From: Burkholderia sp. WSM2232
GTDB lineage: Bacteria > Pseudomonadota > Gammaproteobacteria > Burkholderiales > Burkholderiaceae
Assembly (NCBI RefSeq): GCF_000472545.1
Contig: NZ_AWZV01000005.1
Span: forward strand, 62,001 to 126,000
Reading direction: 5' to 3'
DNA length: 64,000 nt
In this document: in pieces, positions 16,098 to 25,912 of the stretch
How the letters are laid out: every line of letters starts with the position of its first letter
Position numbering within the stretch: position 1 is the stretch's first letter
The notes under the pieces: model-generated
What the model was told of the DNA's origin: nothing
What the model saw: the letters and a program-made list of their open reading frames with translations, nothing else
Databases searched by the model: none
Position numbers and translations under genes: made by a program

Positions 16098-17021
16098 TCA
16101 GTCTTCGTCTATATCGATGATGCCGGCGGGATTTTCGGTGGCGGCTTCGGTGAACAACGCGGTGAACTGGTCGAGCGTGTTCATCGTGTCGCGCCCCGTG
16201 CGTGTGATGCGGTAAAACGAGAGCGGCACTTCCGGGCGAACCGCGTCGATGCGCACACGATACCGGTAGCAAATGTGCTCGCAGAACTGCGGCATGACCG
16301 CGGTGCCGAGTCCTTCCTGCGCCATTGCGATGGCCGTCTGTAAATGTCCGACCACAATGCGCCGGCTCACAGTCACTTCTTCTTTTGAAAGCGTCGCCTC
16401 GATCAGGCGTTGCAGCGGATTGTCCTTCGGCAACGTGATGAGCGGCCGATCTTCGAGCGCGGTCCAGCGAATGCCCGAGCCCCGTCGCGGCGAGCCTTCG
16501 TCCGTACTGGACACAGCCACGAGGCGCGTCGGAAAGAGCGGCACACGGTCAATGCCGGAAAGCTGCGAGAAGAACACGCCGAAGGCCGCATCGAGATGAC
16601 CTTCCTCGACCATTTGCAGGAGTTCGGTCGGATTGCGGTCGACGAGCTCGATATGCGAGGCCGGATAGACCTGCGCGAAACGCGCGAGTACGGGCGGCAT
16701 GAGGCTCGCCGCGATCATCGGCGTGCAACCGAGCAGCAGCGACGACTGCTTCTGCCGGCCCAGTTCGTTCAGTTCTATCACCGACTTTTCGAGCGTTTCG
16801 ACGATCGCCATAGCCGTGGGATAAAACACGCGCCCGGCATCGGTAAGCGACACAGTGCGCGTGGTGCGTTCGAGCAGCCGGCAATTCAACTGCGTTTCGA
16901 GTTCGCGGATGATCGCCGAGAGCGCCGCCTGGCTCAGATGCATGCTCTGCGCCGTCTTCGTGAAGCTCGATGCGTTCGCGACGCCGAGAAAGACTTTGAG
17001 TTGTTTGAGGGACAGGTTCAT
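16098..17021 (-). CDS. LysR-family transcriptional regulator
   Basis: 307 aa from the ATG at 17021 (MNLSLKQLKVF). Residues 1-62 form the winged helix-turn-helix (FTKTAQSMHLSQAALSAIIR, ETQLNCRLLERTTR); residues 90-295 are the periplasmic-binding-like effector domain (LLLGCTPMIAASLMPPVL). It is the last gene of the long minus-strand operon, 136 bp after the UbiD gene, and is the best candidate regulator of the operon, probably sensing the aromatic substrate or an intermediate. LysR proteins of this group often activate catabolic operons. Confidence 0.87.
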   Translation of the reverse strand: MNLSLKQLKVFLGVANASSFTKTAQSMHLSQAALSAIIRELETQLNCRLLERTTRTVSLTDAGRVFYPTAMAIVETLEKSVIELNELGRQKQSSLLLGCTPMIAASLMPPVLARFAQVYPASHIELVDRNPTELLQMVEEGHLDAAFGVFFSQLSGIDRVPLFPTRLVAVSSTDEGSPRRGSGIRWTALEDRPLITLPKDNPLQRLIEATLSKEEVTVSRRIVVGHLQTAIAMAQEGLGTAVMPQFCEHICYRYRVRIDAVRPEVPLSFYRITRTGRDTMNTLDQFTALFTEAATENPAGIIDIDED

Positions 17022-17157
17022 CGACGACAGCTTTTCGTGGATCGGGCTTGAGGCAAGCCCGATTCTATCCCGTCTGCCGCGGCGGCTGCTGCGCCGCCGT
17101 TCCACGCGCGGCAGCCGCCTGTGCGTCAGCTCGTGCGGCATGCGGCGGCATGCAGCA

Positions 17158-18723
17158 TCAGGCAAACGCGTAGCGGCCTTCTTCGTCGCGCGCAATGCTC
17201 CGGCGCTGTTGCACGTCTTCCAGCCAGCGCACCACCTCGCGGCCGTCGCGTGTGCCGGTCGCGGCCATCAGCTCGGCGAAGCGCTTCGGTCCGTGTTCGA
17301 GCGCCGCTTCGAGCGAGTCGAAACGCGCGCCGCGATAGGCGGGCGGCGTCGGCACCCGATGTTCGAGGTCACGTTGAGCGCCAGGCGCGAGCAGCGGCAG
17401 CGTGAGATCGAAGCCGGCTTTCGCGGTGGTTCGCGCGCCAAGAAGCGATGGATCGAGCGGCATCGCGCGCAAACCGTCCGCGCACAGCAGATCGCGGTCG
17501 GCCTGGAAGCGCGTGGCGAGCGCCCAGTCCATCTGCTCGTCCGAGAACACGTCGATGTCCGGGTCCACCACGAACACATGCTTGACGTTCGCGAGCGACG
17601 CGAACACAGCCGCGATTGCGTTGCGCGCTTCGCCCGGCACGCGTTGCTGCATCGCGACGCGCACGTTGAACATGCCGCCCGTCGCGGGATTCGCGTAGAC
17701 GGCTTTGACATCGCGCACGGCGGTCTCGAGCGCGCGCCACACCGTGACCTCGGTGCGCAGCGCGGCGAGTTGTGCGGTATCGGTGCGCGCCATCGAGCTG
17801 CCGCCAATCGTGCAGGTCTGAAAGACGGCGTCGTGCCGGTGCGTGATCGCCGTCAGGTGAAACACCGGGTTCGTCTTGACGCCGCCGTAGTAGCCGAGGA
17901 ACTCTCCGTACGGGCCTTCCGGCTCGGCGTGGCCGCGCTCGTCGAGATAGCCTTCGAGAATGAACTCGGCGTCGGCGGGAACGAGCAGGTCGTTCGTCAC
18001 GCACTTGACCACGCCCATTGTCTGCCCGCGCAGCGCGGCCACCAGTTCGAGCTCGTCGGCCGGAATGCGCATGGTCGCGCCGACATGGTCGACCGGATGC
18101 GTGCCGACCGCGAACGCTATTGGTGTGCGCTCGCCGCGTTTGGCGTGACCGATTGCAATCGCGCGCAAGTCCGAAGGCGCGACGAGGTCGACGCCAGCGG
18201 TGCGCCGGCCGCGCAGCATCAGCCGGCGGATGCCGACATTGGTCCAGCCCGTCTCCGGATCGACAGCAAAGTCGATTGATGCCGAAATGTACGGTGCGCC
18301 GTCCTGGTCGTGCTGCAAATGAACGGGCAGGGCGGTGAAATCGCATTGGTCGCCGGTGAGCACGACCTGCTGCACAGGCGCTTCTTTGCGGCTCACTTCG
18401 ACGAGTTGGCCCTTCACGCGCAGGCGTTCGCGCACGGTCTCGAGCAGGCGCAACGGGGTAGTGTCGAACGCGCGCGCGAGGCGTGTGCGACTTGCCGTCA
18501 CGCTGCCCGCGAGCGGGATCGCGCCGCCGGAAGGCCGCGCGAACCATACCGCGCGCGGATTGCCTTCCATGATCGCGGCGATGTCGGCGAGATCGACGCT
18601 TTCTTCATGGCGTTCGAGCTCCGTGTCGTCGAGCGATTCGAGGAAGCGGCGCAGGCGAAAGCGTTCGAGGTCGGGCACGGCGCTGCCGTCCGCGGTGCGG
18701 GGAATAGCGGTCTTAGGTCTCAA
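17158..18723 (-). CDS. UbiD-family prenyl-FMN-dependent decarboxylase
   Basis: About 521 aa from a TTG at 18723, chosen because AGGA lies seven bases upstream; another TTG at 18822 would add 33 residues overlapping the previous gene and has no ribosome site. The fold is recognisable by LRRFLESL near the start and by EGPYGE at about 269-274, which carries the two conserved glutamates of the UbiD active site, followed by FLGYYGG, and by VFQTCTIGGSSMARTDTAQL later on. UbiD enzymes reversibly decarboxylate aromatic, heteroaromatic or acrylic acids with prenylated FMN made by UbiX, encoded at 27855-28433. In this operon it probably removes the ring carboxylate of the substrate or an intermediate. 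Confidence 0.87.
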   Translation of the reverse strand: MRPKTAIPRTADGSAVPDLERFRLRRFLESLDDTELERHEESVDLADIAAIMEGNPRAVWFARPSGGAIPLAGSVTASRTRLARAFDTTPLRLLETVRERLRVKGQLVEVSRKEAPVQQVVLTGDQCDFTALPVHLQHDQDGAPYISASIDFAVDPETGWTNVGIRRLMLRGRRTAGVDLVAPSDLRAIAIGHAKRGERTPIAFAVGTHPVDHVGATMRIPADELELVAALRGQTMGVVKCVTNDLLVPADAEFILEGYLDERGHAEPEGPYGEFLGYYGGVKTNPVFHLTAITHRHDAVFQTCTIGGSSMARTDTAQLAALRTEVTVWRALETAVRDVKAVYANPATGGMFNVRVAMQQRVPGEARNAIAAVFASLANVKHVFVVDPDIDVFSDEQMDWALATRFQADRDLLCADGLRAMPLDPSLLGARTTAKAGFDLTLPLLAPGAQRDLEHRVPTPPAYRGARFDSLEAALEHGPKRFAELMAATGTRDGREVVRWLEDVQQRRSIARDEEGRYAFA

Positions 18724-18790
18724 TTGGGTTCCTCGCGCATCGTAGTACGCAATGTTCTTCAAGTTCCAAGGGGCACGCCTCGCGCCTTTG

Positions 18791-19516
18791 TCAGAAGCGG
18801 GCGGACAGCGCAGTGGCCGCAAGGTGCGCGGCGAAACCGCTCGCGCCGCTCGCCGGCATTTCGGGGGCGAGGTGCAGGAACTGCTTGACCGCGCGCAGCG
18901 TTACGGCGCTGCAGCCGAGCAGCGTGTTGGCAAGCGCATCGGCTTCGGCGTCCAGGTCCGCGGCGGCCACCACGCGGCTCACGAGCCCCGCGTGCAACGC
19001 TTCGCCGGCGGACAGCCTCGCGCGGCTCAGCACCATGTGCGCGACGGTTTTCAGCGGCACGCGTCCGATCAGCGCGGACATGACGAGCGTCGGCGGAATG
19101 TCGCGCTCCATCTCGGGGATCTGGAACACGGCGTCGTCGGCGGCCAGCGCGATGTCGCATACAGCGGCGAGCGCGCAGCCTACGCCGAGCGCCTCGCCGC
19201 GCACGACGGAGATGAGCGGTACGCGCACGGCCTTCAGCGCGTCGTAGAGCGCGAGCGGCGGCGCGGCGACCACGCGGCGCAAGGTTTCGGCGGACGGCTT
19301 CGCGTCCTTCGGCGGCATAGGCGACTGGCGGCCTTTGCAAAAGTCTGCGCCGCGCGAACGGATGCGCACGAGCTTCACGTCGTCATCGAGCGTGGCGACA
19401 GTGTCGATGATGGCCTCGCTCATGCCCGCGTCGATCAGGTTGCCGTTTGCGGCACGGTCGAGCACGACGTCCACGAGCGGGCCGTTGCGTTCTATCGCAA
19501 CAGAGGGGCTGGACAT
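18791..19516 (-). CDS. Enoyl-CoA hydratase/isomerase (crotonase) family protein
   Basis: 241 aa from the ATG at 19516 (GGAG upstream). Crotonase fold shown by the N-terminal ADFCKGRQ oxyanion region, PLISVVRGEALGVGCALAAVCDIALAADDA (split over the active-site helix) and PEMERDIPP. It may hydrate, isomerise or hydrolyse a CoA ester or a CoA-independent analogue; no acyl-CoA ligase is encoded in the operon, which is odd for a CoA pathway. In the 2-furoate (hmf) pathway a molybdenum dehydrogenase and UbiD genes also occur together, so a distant parallel is possible but unproven. Gene is 40 bp after the molybdenum large subunit. Confidence 0.8.
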   Translation of the reverse strand: MSSPSVAIERNGPLVDVVLDRAANGNLIDAGMSEAIIDTVATLDDDVKLVRIRSRGADFCKGRQSPMPPKDAKPSAETLRRVVAAPPLALYDALKAVRVPLISVVRGEALGVGCALAAVCDIALAADDAVFQIPEMERDIPPTLVMSALIGRVPLKTVAHMVLSRARLSAGEALHAGLVSRVVAAADLDAEADALANTLLGCSAVTLRAVKQFLHLAPEMPASGASGFAAHLAATALSARF

Positions 19517-19556
19517 GCGGATCTCCTGGTTGATTGTGATGTGTTCGTGTAACCGC

Positions 19557-21893
19557 TTACGCCAGATCGCGGTGAATGTATTCCCACACGACTTTCGGCG
19601 TGGCCGGCATGGCGAGTTCGTCGGTGCCGAAAGTCTTGAGCGCGTCGGCAAGCGCGTTGAAGATGGTCGCCGTGGCCGGCGTGATGCCGCTTTCTCCGCC
19701 GCCTTTCACGCGCAGCGGATTGCCCTTGGTGGGGTCCTCGGTGAGTTCGAGGTTCAGCGTGGGAATTACGCCCGCGCGCGGCATGCCGTAGTCCATGTAC
19801 GAACCGGTCAGTACCTGGCCGGTCTCGCGGTCCACGTAACAGGTCTCCGAGAGCGCCTGGCCGATACCTTGCGCGAGGCCGCCGTGCACCTGGCCTTCCA
19901 CGATGAGCGGATTGATGGGCTGACCCACGTCGTCCACAGATGTGTAGTTGACAAGCGTCACCACACCGGTGTCCGGGTCGACCTCGAGCTCGCAGACCGC
20001 CGCGCCTGTGGGATGCGCAGGCACCCGCGTGTTCACCTCGGCTTGCGCGTAGAGCTTGCGGGTGGCGGGCTCGCCCGGCAGGCCGTCGCGTGCGACCTGG
20101 ACGGCCACTTCAAAAAGGCCGAGCTCGCGCGACGCAGCGGTATCGCGGAACACGCCGTTTTCGAACGTCACCTGTTCGGGCGAGACACCGAACTGCGCGG
20201 CGGCCACGCGTTTTCCAAGCGCTACGATCTGCGCGGCCGCGTCGACCAGCAACATCCCGCCAAGACGCATCGAGCGGTCCGAATGACTGCCGCCACCCAC
20301 GCTCACAAATGCCGTGTCGCCGGTGCGAAGCGTGATGGAACGGATCGGCACGCCCAGGTGTTGCGCGATCACTTGTGCGAACGTGGTTTCGTGGCCCTGG
20401 CCGGTGGATTGCGTGCCCGCCACGATGTCGATGCGGCCTTCGGGCAGCACTGTCACTTCAATGCGCTCGCGCGGCGCGCCCACCGGCGACTCGATATAGT
20501 TCGCGAGGCCGATGCCACGCAGCAGGCCCTTTTCGAGCGAGGCCGCGCGGCGTGCTTCAAAGCTGTCCCATTGCGCGAGTTCCAGCGCACGCGCCATGTT
20601 GCGCGCGAATTCACCACTGTCGTAGGTGAGACCCATCGGGCTGCGATACGGCAGCTTGTCGTGCGCGATCAGATTGCGTTGACGGATCTCGGCACGGTCC
20701 AGCTTCAACTGCGCGGCCGCCAGATCGAGCATGCGCTCGATTACGTGCGTCGCCTCCGGGCGGCCCGCGCCGCGGTAGGGCGCGGTCGGCACGGTGTTGG
20801 TCAGCACCGCGCTGATATGCACGGCGGCGACCGGCACGTCGTAGACGGTCGTCATGATGCGCGAGCCGTTCGACATCGGCACGTACGAAACCGTATGCGC
20901 GCCGACATTGCCGATCCATTCGTTGTCGATGGCGAGAATGCGGCCGTCGCTCGCGAAGCCGAAGGTCGCACGCAAGATCTGGTCGCGGCCCTGATAGTCG
21001 GAGAGAAACGCCTCGCTGCGATCGCTCGTCCACTTGACGGGCCGGCCGATGCGGCGCGCGGCCCACACCACGGCCAGTTGCTCGACGTAGATGAACGAGC
21101 GCGGGCCGAAGCCGCCGCCAGTATCGGGGCACACCACGCGCACCTGGGCCGGCGGCACCTTGAGCGCTGCCGCGAGGCAAAGCTTTTGCCGCACCGCGCC
21201 CTGACTGCCGGAGATCAGCGTGTACAGGCCGCTTTCGTGGTCGAACACGCCAATCGCACTGCGCGGCTCCATCTGACAATTGACGACGCGGCTGTGATGA
21301 AACTCGCGCGTGAGCACGAGCGCTGCATTGGCGATCAGGCGGCGCGCTTCTTCACGATCGCCGAGCTGCGTCTGAAAGCACAGATTGCGCGGCGCGCCTT
21401 CCCACAACTGAGGCGCGCTGTCCTGCATGGCGTCGGCGGCGTTGACCACCGCGTCGAGCACCTCGTAGTCGACCTCGATCATTTCGCTAGCGTTGCGCGC
21501 GGCGAGCGGCGTCTTGGCGATCACCATCGCGATCGGCTCGCCCACGTAGCGCACACGATCGGTCGGCAGCGGAATGTGCAACTGGTTGAAGATCTCGCCG
21601 GTGAGCGAGGTGAGGAATGCCTTCTTCGTGGCGTCGACAGCGTCGACCGGGTTGGGCACGTGGTCCACGCCCTGATAGCCGTCGTCCAGATAATCCTGGC
21701 CGACGAGCACCGCGATCACGCCGGGCGCCTCGCGCGCGGCGCTCACGTCTACCGAGCGCAGCGCGGCATGTGCGTGCGGCGAGCGCAGAAAGGCTGCGTG
21801 CACCTGGCCGTCGAGTTGGAAGTCGTCGGTGTAGCGGCCATTGCCGGTGACGAAGCGGCGGTCTTCGAGGCGCGCAAGCGGTTGACCGATCAT
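19557..21893 (-). CDS. Molybdenum hydroxylase large subunit (xanthine dehydrogenase family)
   Basis: 778 aa from the ATG at 21893, overlapping the small-subunit stop codon as ATGA. Residues 10-130 form the a/b hammerhead domain, and the rest binds molybdopterin cytosine dinucleotide. Visible motifs: GGGFGPRS near 259-266, PYRGAGRPE at 372-380, and the catalytic base Glu734 in GGGESG. The active-site loop is of the aldehyde oxidase/aromatic hydroxylase kind and lacks the AYRCSFR loop of CO dehydrogenase, so this is not a CO dehydrogenase. Such enzymes insert water-derived oxygen into aromatic or N-heteroaromatic carbons, or dehydroxylate CoA esters. Works with the subunits at 21890-22411 and 22958-23776. 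Confidence 0.9.
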   Translation of the reverse strand: MIGQPLARLEDRRFVTGNGRYTDDFQLDGQVHAAFLRSPHAHAALRSVDVSAAREAPGVIAVLVGQDYLDDGYQGVDHVPNPVDAVDATKKAFLTSLTGEIFNQLHIPLPTDRVRYVGEPIAMVIAKTPLAARNASEMIEVDYEVLDAVVNAADAMQDSAPQLWEGAPRNLCFQTQLGDREEARRLIANAALVLTREFHHSRVVNCQMEPRSAIGVFDHESGLYTLISGSQGAVRQKLCLAAALKVPPAQVRVVCPDTGGGFGPRSFIYVEQLAVVWAARRIGRPVKWTSDRSEAFLSDYQGRDQILRATFGFASDGRILAIDNEWIGNVGAHTVSYVPMSNGSRIMTTVYDVPVAAVHISAVLTNTVPTAPYRGAGRPEATHVIERMLDLAAAQLKLDRAEIRQRNLIAHDKLPYRSPMGLTYDSGEFARNMARALELAQWDSFEARRAASLEKGLLRGIGLANYIESPVGAPRERIEVTVLPEGRIDIVAGTQSTGQGHETTFAQVIAQHLGVPIRSITLRTGDTAFVSVGGGSHSDRSMRLGGMLLVDAAAQIVALGKRVAAAQFGVSPEQVTFENGVFRDTAASRELGLFEVAVQVARDGLPGEPATRKLYAQAEVNTRVPAHPTGAAVCELEVDPDTGVVTLVNYTSVDDVGQPINPLIVEGQVHGGLAQGIGQALSETCYVDRETGQVLTGSYMDYGMPRAGVIPTLNLELTEDPTKGNPLRVKGGGESGITPATATIFNALADALKTFGTDELAMPATPKVVWEYIHRDLA

Positions 21894-22411
21894 GGCTTGA
21901 CGCCCTCCGTCGCGGAGGCGGCCAGCGCCGGGTACATTTCGCGCGCCGCATGGCGCACCGCCTCGATGATGTTCACATAGCCGGTGCAACGGCAAATGTT
22001 GCCTTCGAGCGCGTGACAGATGCTCGCTTCGTCGAGCTGCGGCGTTTCGCGCAGATAGAAGCCGACCGACATGATCATGCCCGGCGTGCAGAAGCCGCAC
22101 TGCAAGCCGTGGCACTGCACGAACGCGTTCTGCACCGGATGCAGCGGTGCGTCCGCAGCTTCGCTGGGTTTGCCGCACAGACCTTCGACGGTCGTGACCG
22201 TGCCGCCGCTTGCCTGCGCGGCGAGCACCGTGCACGACTTCACCGAAACGCCGTCGAGATGCACCGTGCACGCGCCGCACTGGCTCGTGTCGCAACCGAC
22301 GTGCGTGCCCGTGAGGCGCAGCGTCTCGCGCAGAAATTCGACGAGCAGCATCTGGTCGGGAACCTCGCGCCGCACGTCGGCGCCGTTCACCCGCAATTGA
22401 ACTTCAACCAT
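21890..22411 (-). CDS. Molybdenum hydroxylase [2Fe-2S] small subunit
   Basis: 173 aa, the usual length. The N-terminal plant-ferredoxin-like [2Fe-2S] cluster is held by Cys40, Cys45, Cys48 and Cys60; the C-terminal helical domain holds the second cluster with Cys105, Cys108, Cys140 and Cys142 (CGFC...CRC). It passes electrons from the molybdenum site to FAD of the medium subunit. The four-base ATGA overlap with the large subunit gene indicates translational coupling. Confidence 0.92.
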   Translation of the reverse strand: MVEVQLRVNGADVRREVPDQMLLVEFLRETLRLTGTHVGCDTSQCGACTVHLDGVSVKSCTVLAAQASGGTVTTVEGLCGKPSEAADAPLHPVQNAFVQCHGLQCGFCTPGMIMSVGFYLRETPQLDEASICHALEGNICRCTGYVNIIEAVRHAAREMYPALAASATEGVKP

Positions 22412-22460
22412 GATTCACCCTGTTGTTGCTGGACCTGCTGGATCGAGCGCCTCGCCGCGC

Positions 22461-22928
22461 TCAGTCGGCCATGCCGGCGCTCGCCTGCGCGCTCATCGTC
22501 GCGTTAAAGCGCTTGAAGAACTCCGCCGCGAGCTTGTTGGCGACCGACGTGACGAGCCGCGAGCCGATCTGCGCCAGCTTGCCGCCCACCTGCGCGTCGG
22601 CGACGTAAGTGAGGAGGGTGCCGCCTTCTTCAGCGTCGGCGAGCGTGACGGTCGCAGCCATCTTGCCGAAGCCCGCCACGCCGCCTTCGCCCGAGCCGAC
22701 GATGCGGTAACCGTTGGGACCGTCGCGGTCCGAGAGCTGCAACGTGCCCTTGAAGCGGGCCTTCACGGGGCCGACCGAGGCCACCACGACGGCCTTGTAC
22801 TCGTCGTCGTTGTGCGCGACGAACTCCTCGCAGCCCGGCACGCATGCCTGCAACACGGCGGCATCGTTCAAGCCTTTCCACACCTGTTCGCGCGTGGCGG
22901 CGATGGTCTGCGATCCGGTGAACTCCAT
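22461..22928 (-). CDS. CoxG-like SRPBCC protein
   Basis: 155 aa, with the carbon monoxide dehydrogenase subunit G fold: it begins MEFTGSQTIAATREQVWKGL, then ACVPGCEEF, and ends with a helix NKLAAEFFKRFNATM. In CO-dehydrogenase clusters CoxG helps membrane attachment or maturation of the enzyme. It sits between the small and FAD subunit genes, with gaps of about 50 and 29 bp, so it most likely serves the molybdenum hydroxylase of this operon. Confidence 0.85.
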   Translation of the reverse strand: MEFTGSQTIAATREQVWKGLNDAAVLQACVPGCEEFVAHNDDEYKAVVVASVGPVKARFKGTLQLSDRDGPNGYRIVGSGEGGVAGFGKMAATVTLADAEEGGTLLTYVADAQVGGKLAQIGSRLVTSVANKLAAEFFKRFNATMSAQASAGMAD

Positions 22929-22957
22929 TCTTGTGTCTCCTGAAAACGTGAAGCGGA

Positions 22958-23776
22958 TTAAGCGGGCCGGCGCAGCGGCTGCCCGAGCAGCGCCTCTACG
23001 GCGCGACGTGTGTAGGTTTCGATCAGATGCCCGCGATAGGCGGCCGAGCCGTTGTCGTCGTCGGGCAGCGAGCCGCTGTCCATCTTCAGGCCGGCAAGCG
23101 CGACCTCAGAGAGATCGGCGTGCAGTGCGGCTTCGGCGTCGAACCAGCGAAACACCGAGGCGCCCGCGCCGGTCACGGCCACGCGAATCGAATCGGCAAA
23201 CTGCGCGACGAACACGCCGACGACCGCATAGCCGGAGGCCGGCTGGCGCAACTTCGCGTACGCCGCGCGCAGAGGAATCGGATACTCGAAGCCGATCACG
23301 AGTTCGTCCGGCTCGAGCGCGGTCTGAAAGGTATCGACGAAATAGTCGTCGGCGGCAATGCGGCGTTGTGATGTGACGACCTGCGCGCCGAGCGCGAGCA
23401 CGGCGCTCGGGTAATCGGCGGCGGGGTCGTTGTTCGCGACCGAGCCGCCCATCGTGCCGCGGTTGCGCACCTGCGGATCGGCGATCACATTGGCAAGCCG
23501 TGCGAGCGCCGGGATCGCCGCTTCGACCACCGGCGAGGCGGCCACTTCCGCATGTCTCGTCAGCGCGCCCACGCGCAGCACGTCGCCTTGCACGCTGATG
23601 CCGCGCATCGCCTCGATACGCGTGATGTCGATCAGGTGCGAAGGCGCGGCAAGCCGCTGCTTGAGCGTGGGGATCAGCGTCATGCCGCCGGACAGCGGGC
23701 GCGCGTCGCCGTGTTCGCGCAGCCACGCGAGCGCCTCGTCGAGTGAGGACGCCCGAAGGTAGAGGGTCTCGTACAT
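22958..23776 (-). CDS. Molybdenum hydroxylase FAD-binding medium subunit
   Basis: 272 aa. FAD-binding PCMH-type domain seen in the N-terminal half: LSGGMTLIPTLKQRLAAPSHLIDI, then IADPQVRNRGTMGGSVANNDPAADYPSA, the classic isoalloxazine-binding loop of CutM/CoxM proteins. The C-terminal CO_deh_flav_C domain follows from about residue 165. It completes a three-subunit molybdenum hydroxylase with the two preceding-operon partners downstream; an external electron acceptor takes electrons from this FAD. The gene is 13 bp downstream of the alpha/beta hydrolase. Confidence 0.9.
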   Translation of the reverse strand: MYETLYLRASSLDEALAWLREHGDARPLSGGMTLIPTLKQRLAAPSHLIDITRIEAMRGISVQGDVLRVGALTRHAEVAASPVVEAAIPALARLANVIADPQVRNRGTMGGSVANNDPAADYPSAVLALGAQVVTSQRRIAADDYFVDTFQTALEPDELVIGFEYPIPLRAAYAKLRQPASGYAVVGVFVAQFADSIRVAVTGAGASVFRWFDAEAALHADLSEVALAGLKMDSGSLPDDDNGSAAYRGHLIETYTRRAVEALLGQPLRRPA

Positions 23777-23789
23777 GATGTCTCGTGAG

Positions 23790-24557
23790 TCAGGCTTCTT
23801 TCAGCCAGTTTTCCAGCGACGTCGCGAGCGCGGCCGGCGTTTCGTGCATCGGGTAATGGCCCGCGTTCGCGAGCATCTCGAGCGTCGCATTCGGATACCA
23901 CGCAAGCCACGTGCGTTTCATCAGGTCCGCGGTGATGGTCGGATCGTGTTCGCCGACGAAAAGCCTGACCGGCGTCGTGTTGCCCTCGACCTGTGCCGAA
24001 AAATCGTTCGCGGCCCATTGCGGCAGGAAGCTTGCAAAAGCATCGGCGCGCGAGAGCCTTTGCGACTCGCGCGCGAGATGCGCGCTGAAGCGAGGCACGA
24101 GACGATTGCCGGTCGAAAAGGCGATGATCGCGGCGCGCCGCTCGACGTCCTCCACGGCCGCGCGGAATCCGGCAAGCCGCGCGTCGTCCATCCGCGAGCC
24201 GCACGCGGGCACGGCGCATACGCCGGCCATGCGTTCGATGCGTGCGGGCGCGGCGAGCAGCACGCGCTGGATCGCCACGCCGCCCATTGAATGACCGATC
24301 AGGCTGAAGCGCTCCCAGCCGAGATGATCGGCAAGCGCGAGCACGTCGTGAGCGGCTTCTTCGAACGTGAACGCGCCGTCGCGCTCTCGCGAGCGGCCGT
24401 AGCCGCGATAGTCGAAGAACACGTAGGTGAAGCTGTCGGTGTCCAGCATGGGAACGAGCGCGTGCCAGTCGTCGGCGCTGCCGAACCAGCCGTTCATCGC
24501 GAGCACCTTGCGCGGGCCTGCGCCGACCTGCACGTAACCGTTGAGCGCCTGGGTCAT
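23790..24557 (-). CDS. Alpha/beta hydrolase
   Basis: 255 aa. Typical alpha/beta-hydrolase fold with nucleophile elbow GHSMGG (Ser90), likely acid in VGEHDPTIT and base in NAGHYPMHETP; oxyanion region MNGWFGSADDW near the start. Homologues act as ring-cleavage product hydrolases, enol-lactonases or amide hydrolases in aromatic pathways. Its ATG overlaps the stop of the fumarylacetoacetase gene (ATGA), showing tight coupling with ring-cleavage chemistry. Substrate unknown. Confidence 0.83.
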   Translation of the reverse strand: MTQALNGYVQVGAGPRKVLAMNGWFGSADDWHALVPMLDTDSFTYVFFDYRGYGRSRERDGAFTFEEAAHDVLALADHLGWERFSLIGHSMGGVAIQRVLLAAPARIERMAGVCAVPACGSRMDDARLAGFRAAVEDVERRAAIIAFSTGNRLVPRFSAHLARESQRLSRADAFASFLPQWAANDFSAQVEGNTTPVRLFVGEHDPTITADLMKRTWLAWYPNATLEMLANAGHYPMHETPAALATSLENWLKEA

Positions 24558-25912
24558 GCGGCCGCCTCCGCCTCGCGTGGTCCGAACGTCAACTCAAGCG
24601 CCGGCGCAATGCGCGCACGGCATTCGCCGAAGCCGATCGGCACCGCCCCCGCTTTTGTTGCACGCGCGCTCAGGGTGATCTCGTCGCCGTCTTCAAGTGC
24701 CGTGCGGGTCTCGCCGTTGGGCAGGCAAAGCGGATCGCGGCCGGCGTTCGTCAGCTCGGTGATACACGCGCGCGCCGCATCGTCGGCGCCGGAGATGGTG
24801 CCGCTGCCCAGCAGATCGCCGGTGCGCAGGTTGCAGCCATTGCTCGTGTGATGCGCGACCATCTGCGCGAACGTCCAGTACAGGTTGTCCAGATGCGTGT
24901 GCGTGATGCGTATTGCGCGGGCGCCGCCCTCGCGCAGCGCCTGAGTCGACAGATGCGCATACAGCTCCAGATGCAGGCCGCCTTCCCGCTGATCGCGCAA
25001 CCCGTGCAAATGCGGCATCAACGGTGGATCGTCTGCGCCGCGCGCAACGGGCGCTTTGCGGAAGGGCGCGAGCGCTTCGGCGGTTACGATCCACGGCGAC
25101 AGGCTCGAATGAAAGCTCTTGCCGAGAAACGGTCCCAGCACCTGCTCGAACCACTGAATGCTTTTTGCGGACCAGTCGTTGAGCAGCGAGTAACCGAAGA
25201 TGTGCGCGTGAGCGTCGTCCACGGCGATAGGTTGCGTGAGCCGATTGCCCAGGCCGATCCATGCCGCGAGTTCCAGTTCGAAGTCGAGCGCGGGTGCGGG
25301 GCCGAACACGATCTGCCCGTTCGCGTCGCGATACTGGCCGTGCGGACGGCGTACTTCGCCGCCGCTCACGCACAGCGACGACGCGCGGCCGTGATACGCG
25401 ATAGGCAGCGACTTGAACGCGGGCGGCAGGGGATCGGCGAGCCCCTTGTAGCGGCCGTGGCGCTCGGTGTGATGAAGCGAGGTCAGAAAGTCGGTGTAGT
25501 CGCCGACGTCGCAAGGCATGCGCAGCTCAAGGGTGTCGATGCGCGGCAGGAGTGCATCGGCCATCTGCTGCACGCGGGTACGCTGCGGCGCGTCGCTTTT
25601 CAGCAAATCGGACAGCGCGGCTCGCAGGGCGCTCGCATAGCGCGCCGGCATCGCCATCAGCCGCTCCAGCGTGCCCGCCGCGGCTGCTTCGCAGGCAAGC
25701 GCGGCGTCGCTGCCCGCGGCGATCAGGCCGCTCTCGTGCAGCATGCGCAGGTCGACGGCATGTTCGCCGATTGCGACGGCGCCGCGCGCAACGCCGTCGC
25801 GCTCGAATACGCCAAACGGCAGATTCTGGATCGGGAAGTCCGTATCCGGCTGGTTCGCCGATTCGATCCAGCTACGACGCGCGGGGTCGTGAGTGGGGTT
25901 GAGCGTGCTCAT
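24554..25912 (-). CDS. Fumarylacetoacetase
   Basis: 452 aa from the ATG at 25912, overlapping the upstream VOC gene as ATGA. Full two-domain fumarylacetoacetase: N-terminal SH3-like domain with SWIESANQPDTDFPIQNLPFG at 14-34 region, and catalytic C-terminal domain with YTDFLTSLHH, PIAYHGRASS, DFELELAAWIG, LNDWSAKSIQWFE and GNLRTGDLLGSGTISG-type ending (CNLRTGDLLGSGT). This enzyme class cleaves fumarylacetoacetate to fumarate and acetoacetate (homogentisate/tyrosine pathway). Homogentisate dioxygenase and maleylacetoacetate isomerase are not in the window, so the enzyme may serve an analogous beta-diketone intermediate from this operon's ring cleavage. Confidence 0.86.
   Translation of the reverse strand: MSTLNPTHDPARRSWIESANQPDTDFPIQNLPFGVFERDGVARGAVAIGEHAVDLRMLHESGLIAAGSDAALACEAAAAGTLERLMAMPARYASALRAALSDLLKSDAPQRTRVQQMADALLPRIDTLELRMPCDVGDYTDFLTSLHHTERHGRYKGLADPLPPAFKSLPIAYHGRASSLCVSGGEVRRPHGQYRDANGQIVFGPAPALDFELELAAWIGLGNRLTQPIAVDDAHAHIFGYSLLNDWSAKSIQWFEQVLGPFLGKSFHSSLSPWIVTAEALAPFRKAPVARGADDPPLMPHLHGLRDQREGGLHLELYAHLSTQALREGGARAIRITHTHLDNLYWTFAQMVAHHTSNGCNLRTGDLLGSGTISGADDAARACITELTNAGRDPLCLPNGETRTALEDGDEITLSARATKAGAVPIGFGECRARIAPALELTFGPREAEAAA

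Noticed and set aside
19335..21980. Very long plus-strand open frame (about 880 codons) opposite the molybdenum hydroxylase large subunit
   Set aside because: It is antisense to a gene with clear conserved motifs; the translation is His/Arg-rich and has no domain, as usual for shadow frames in GC-rich DNA.
19557..23776. CO dehydrogenase (Cox) operon, suggested by the CoxG-like gene and L/M/S subunits
   Set aside because: The large subunit has PYRGAGRPE where CO dehydrogenase has the AYRCSFR active-site loop, and the neighbours are aromatic catabolism genes.
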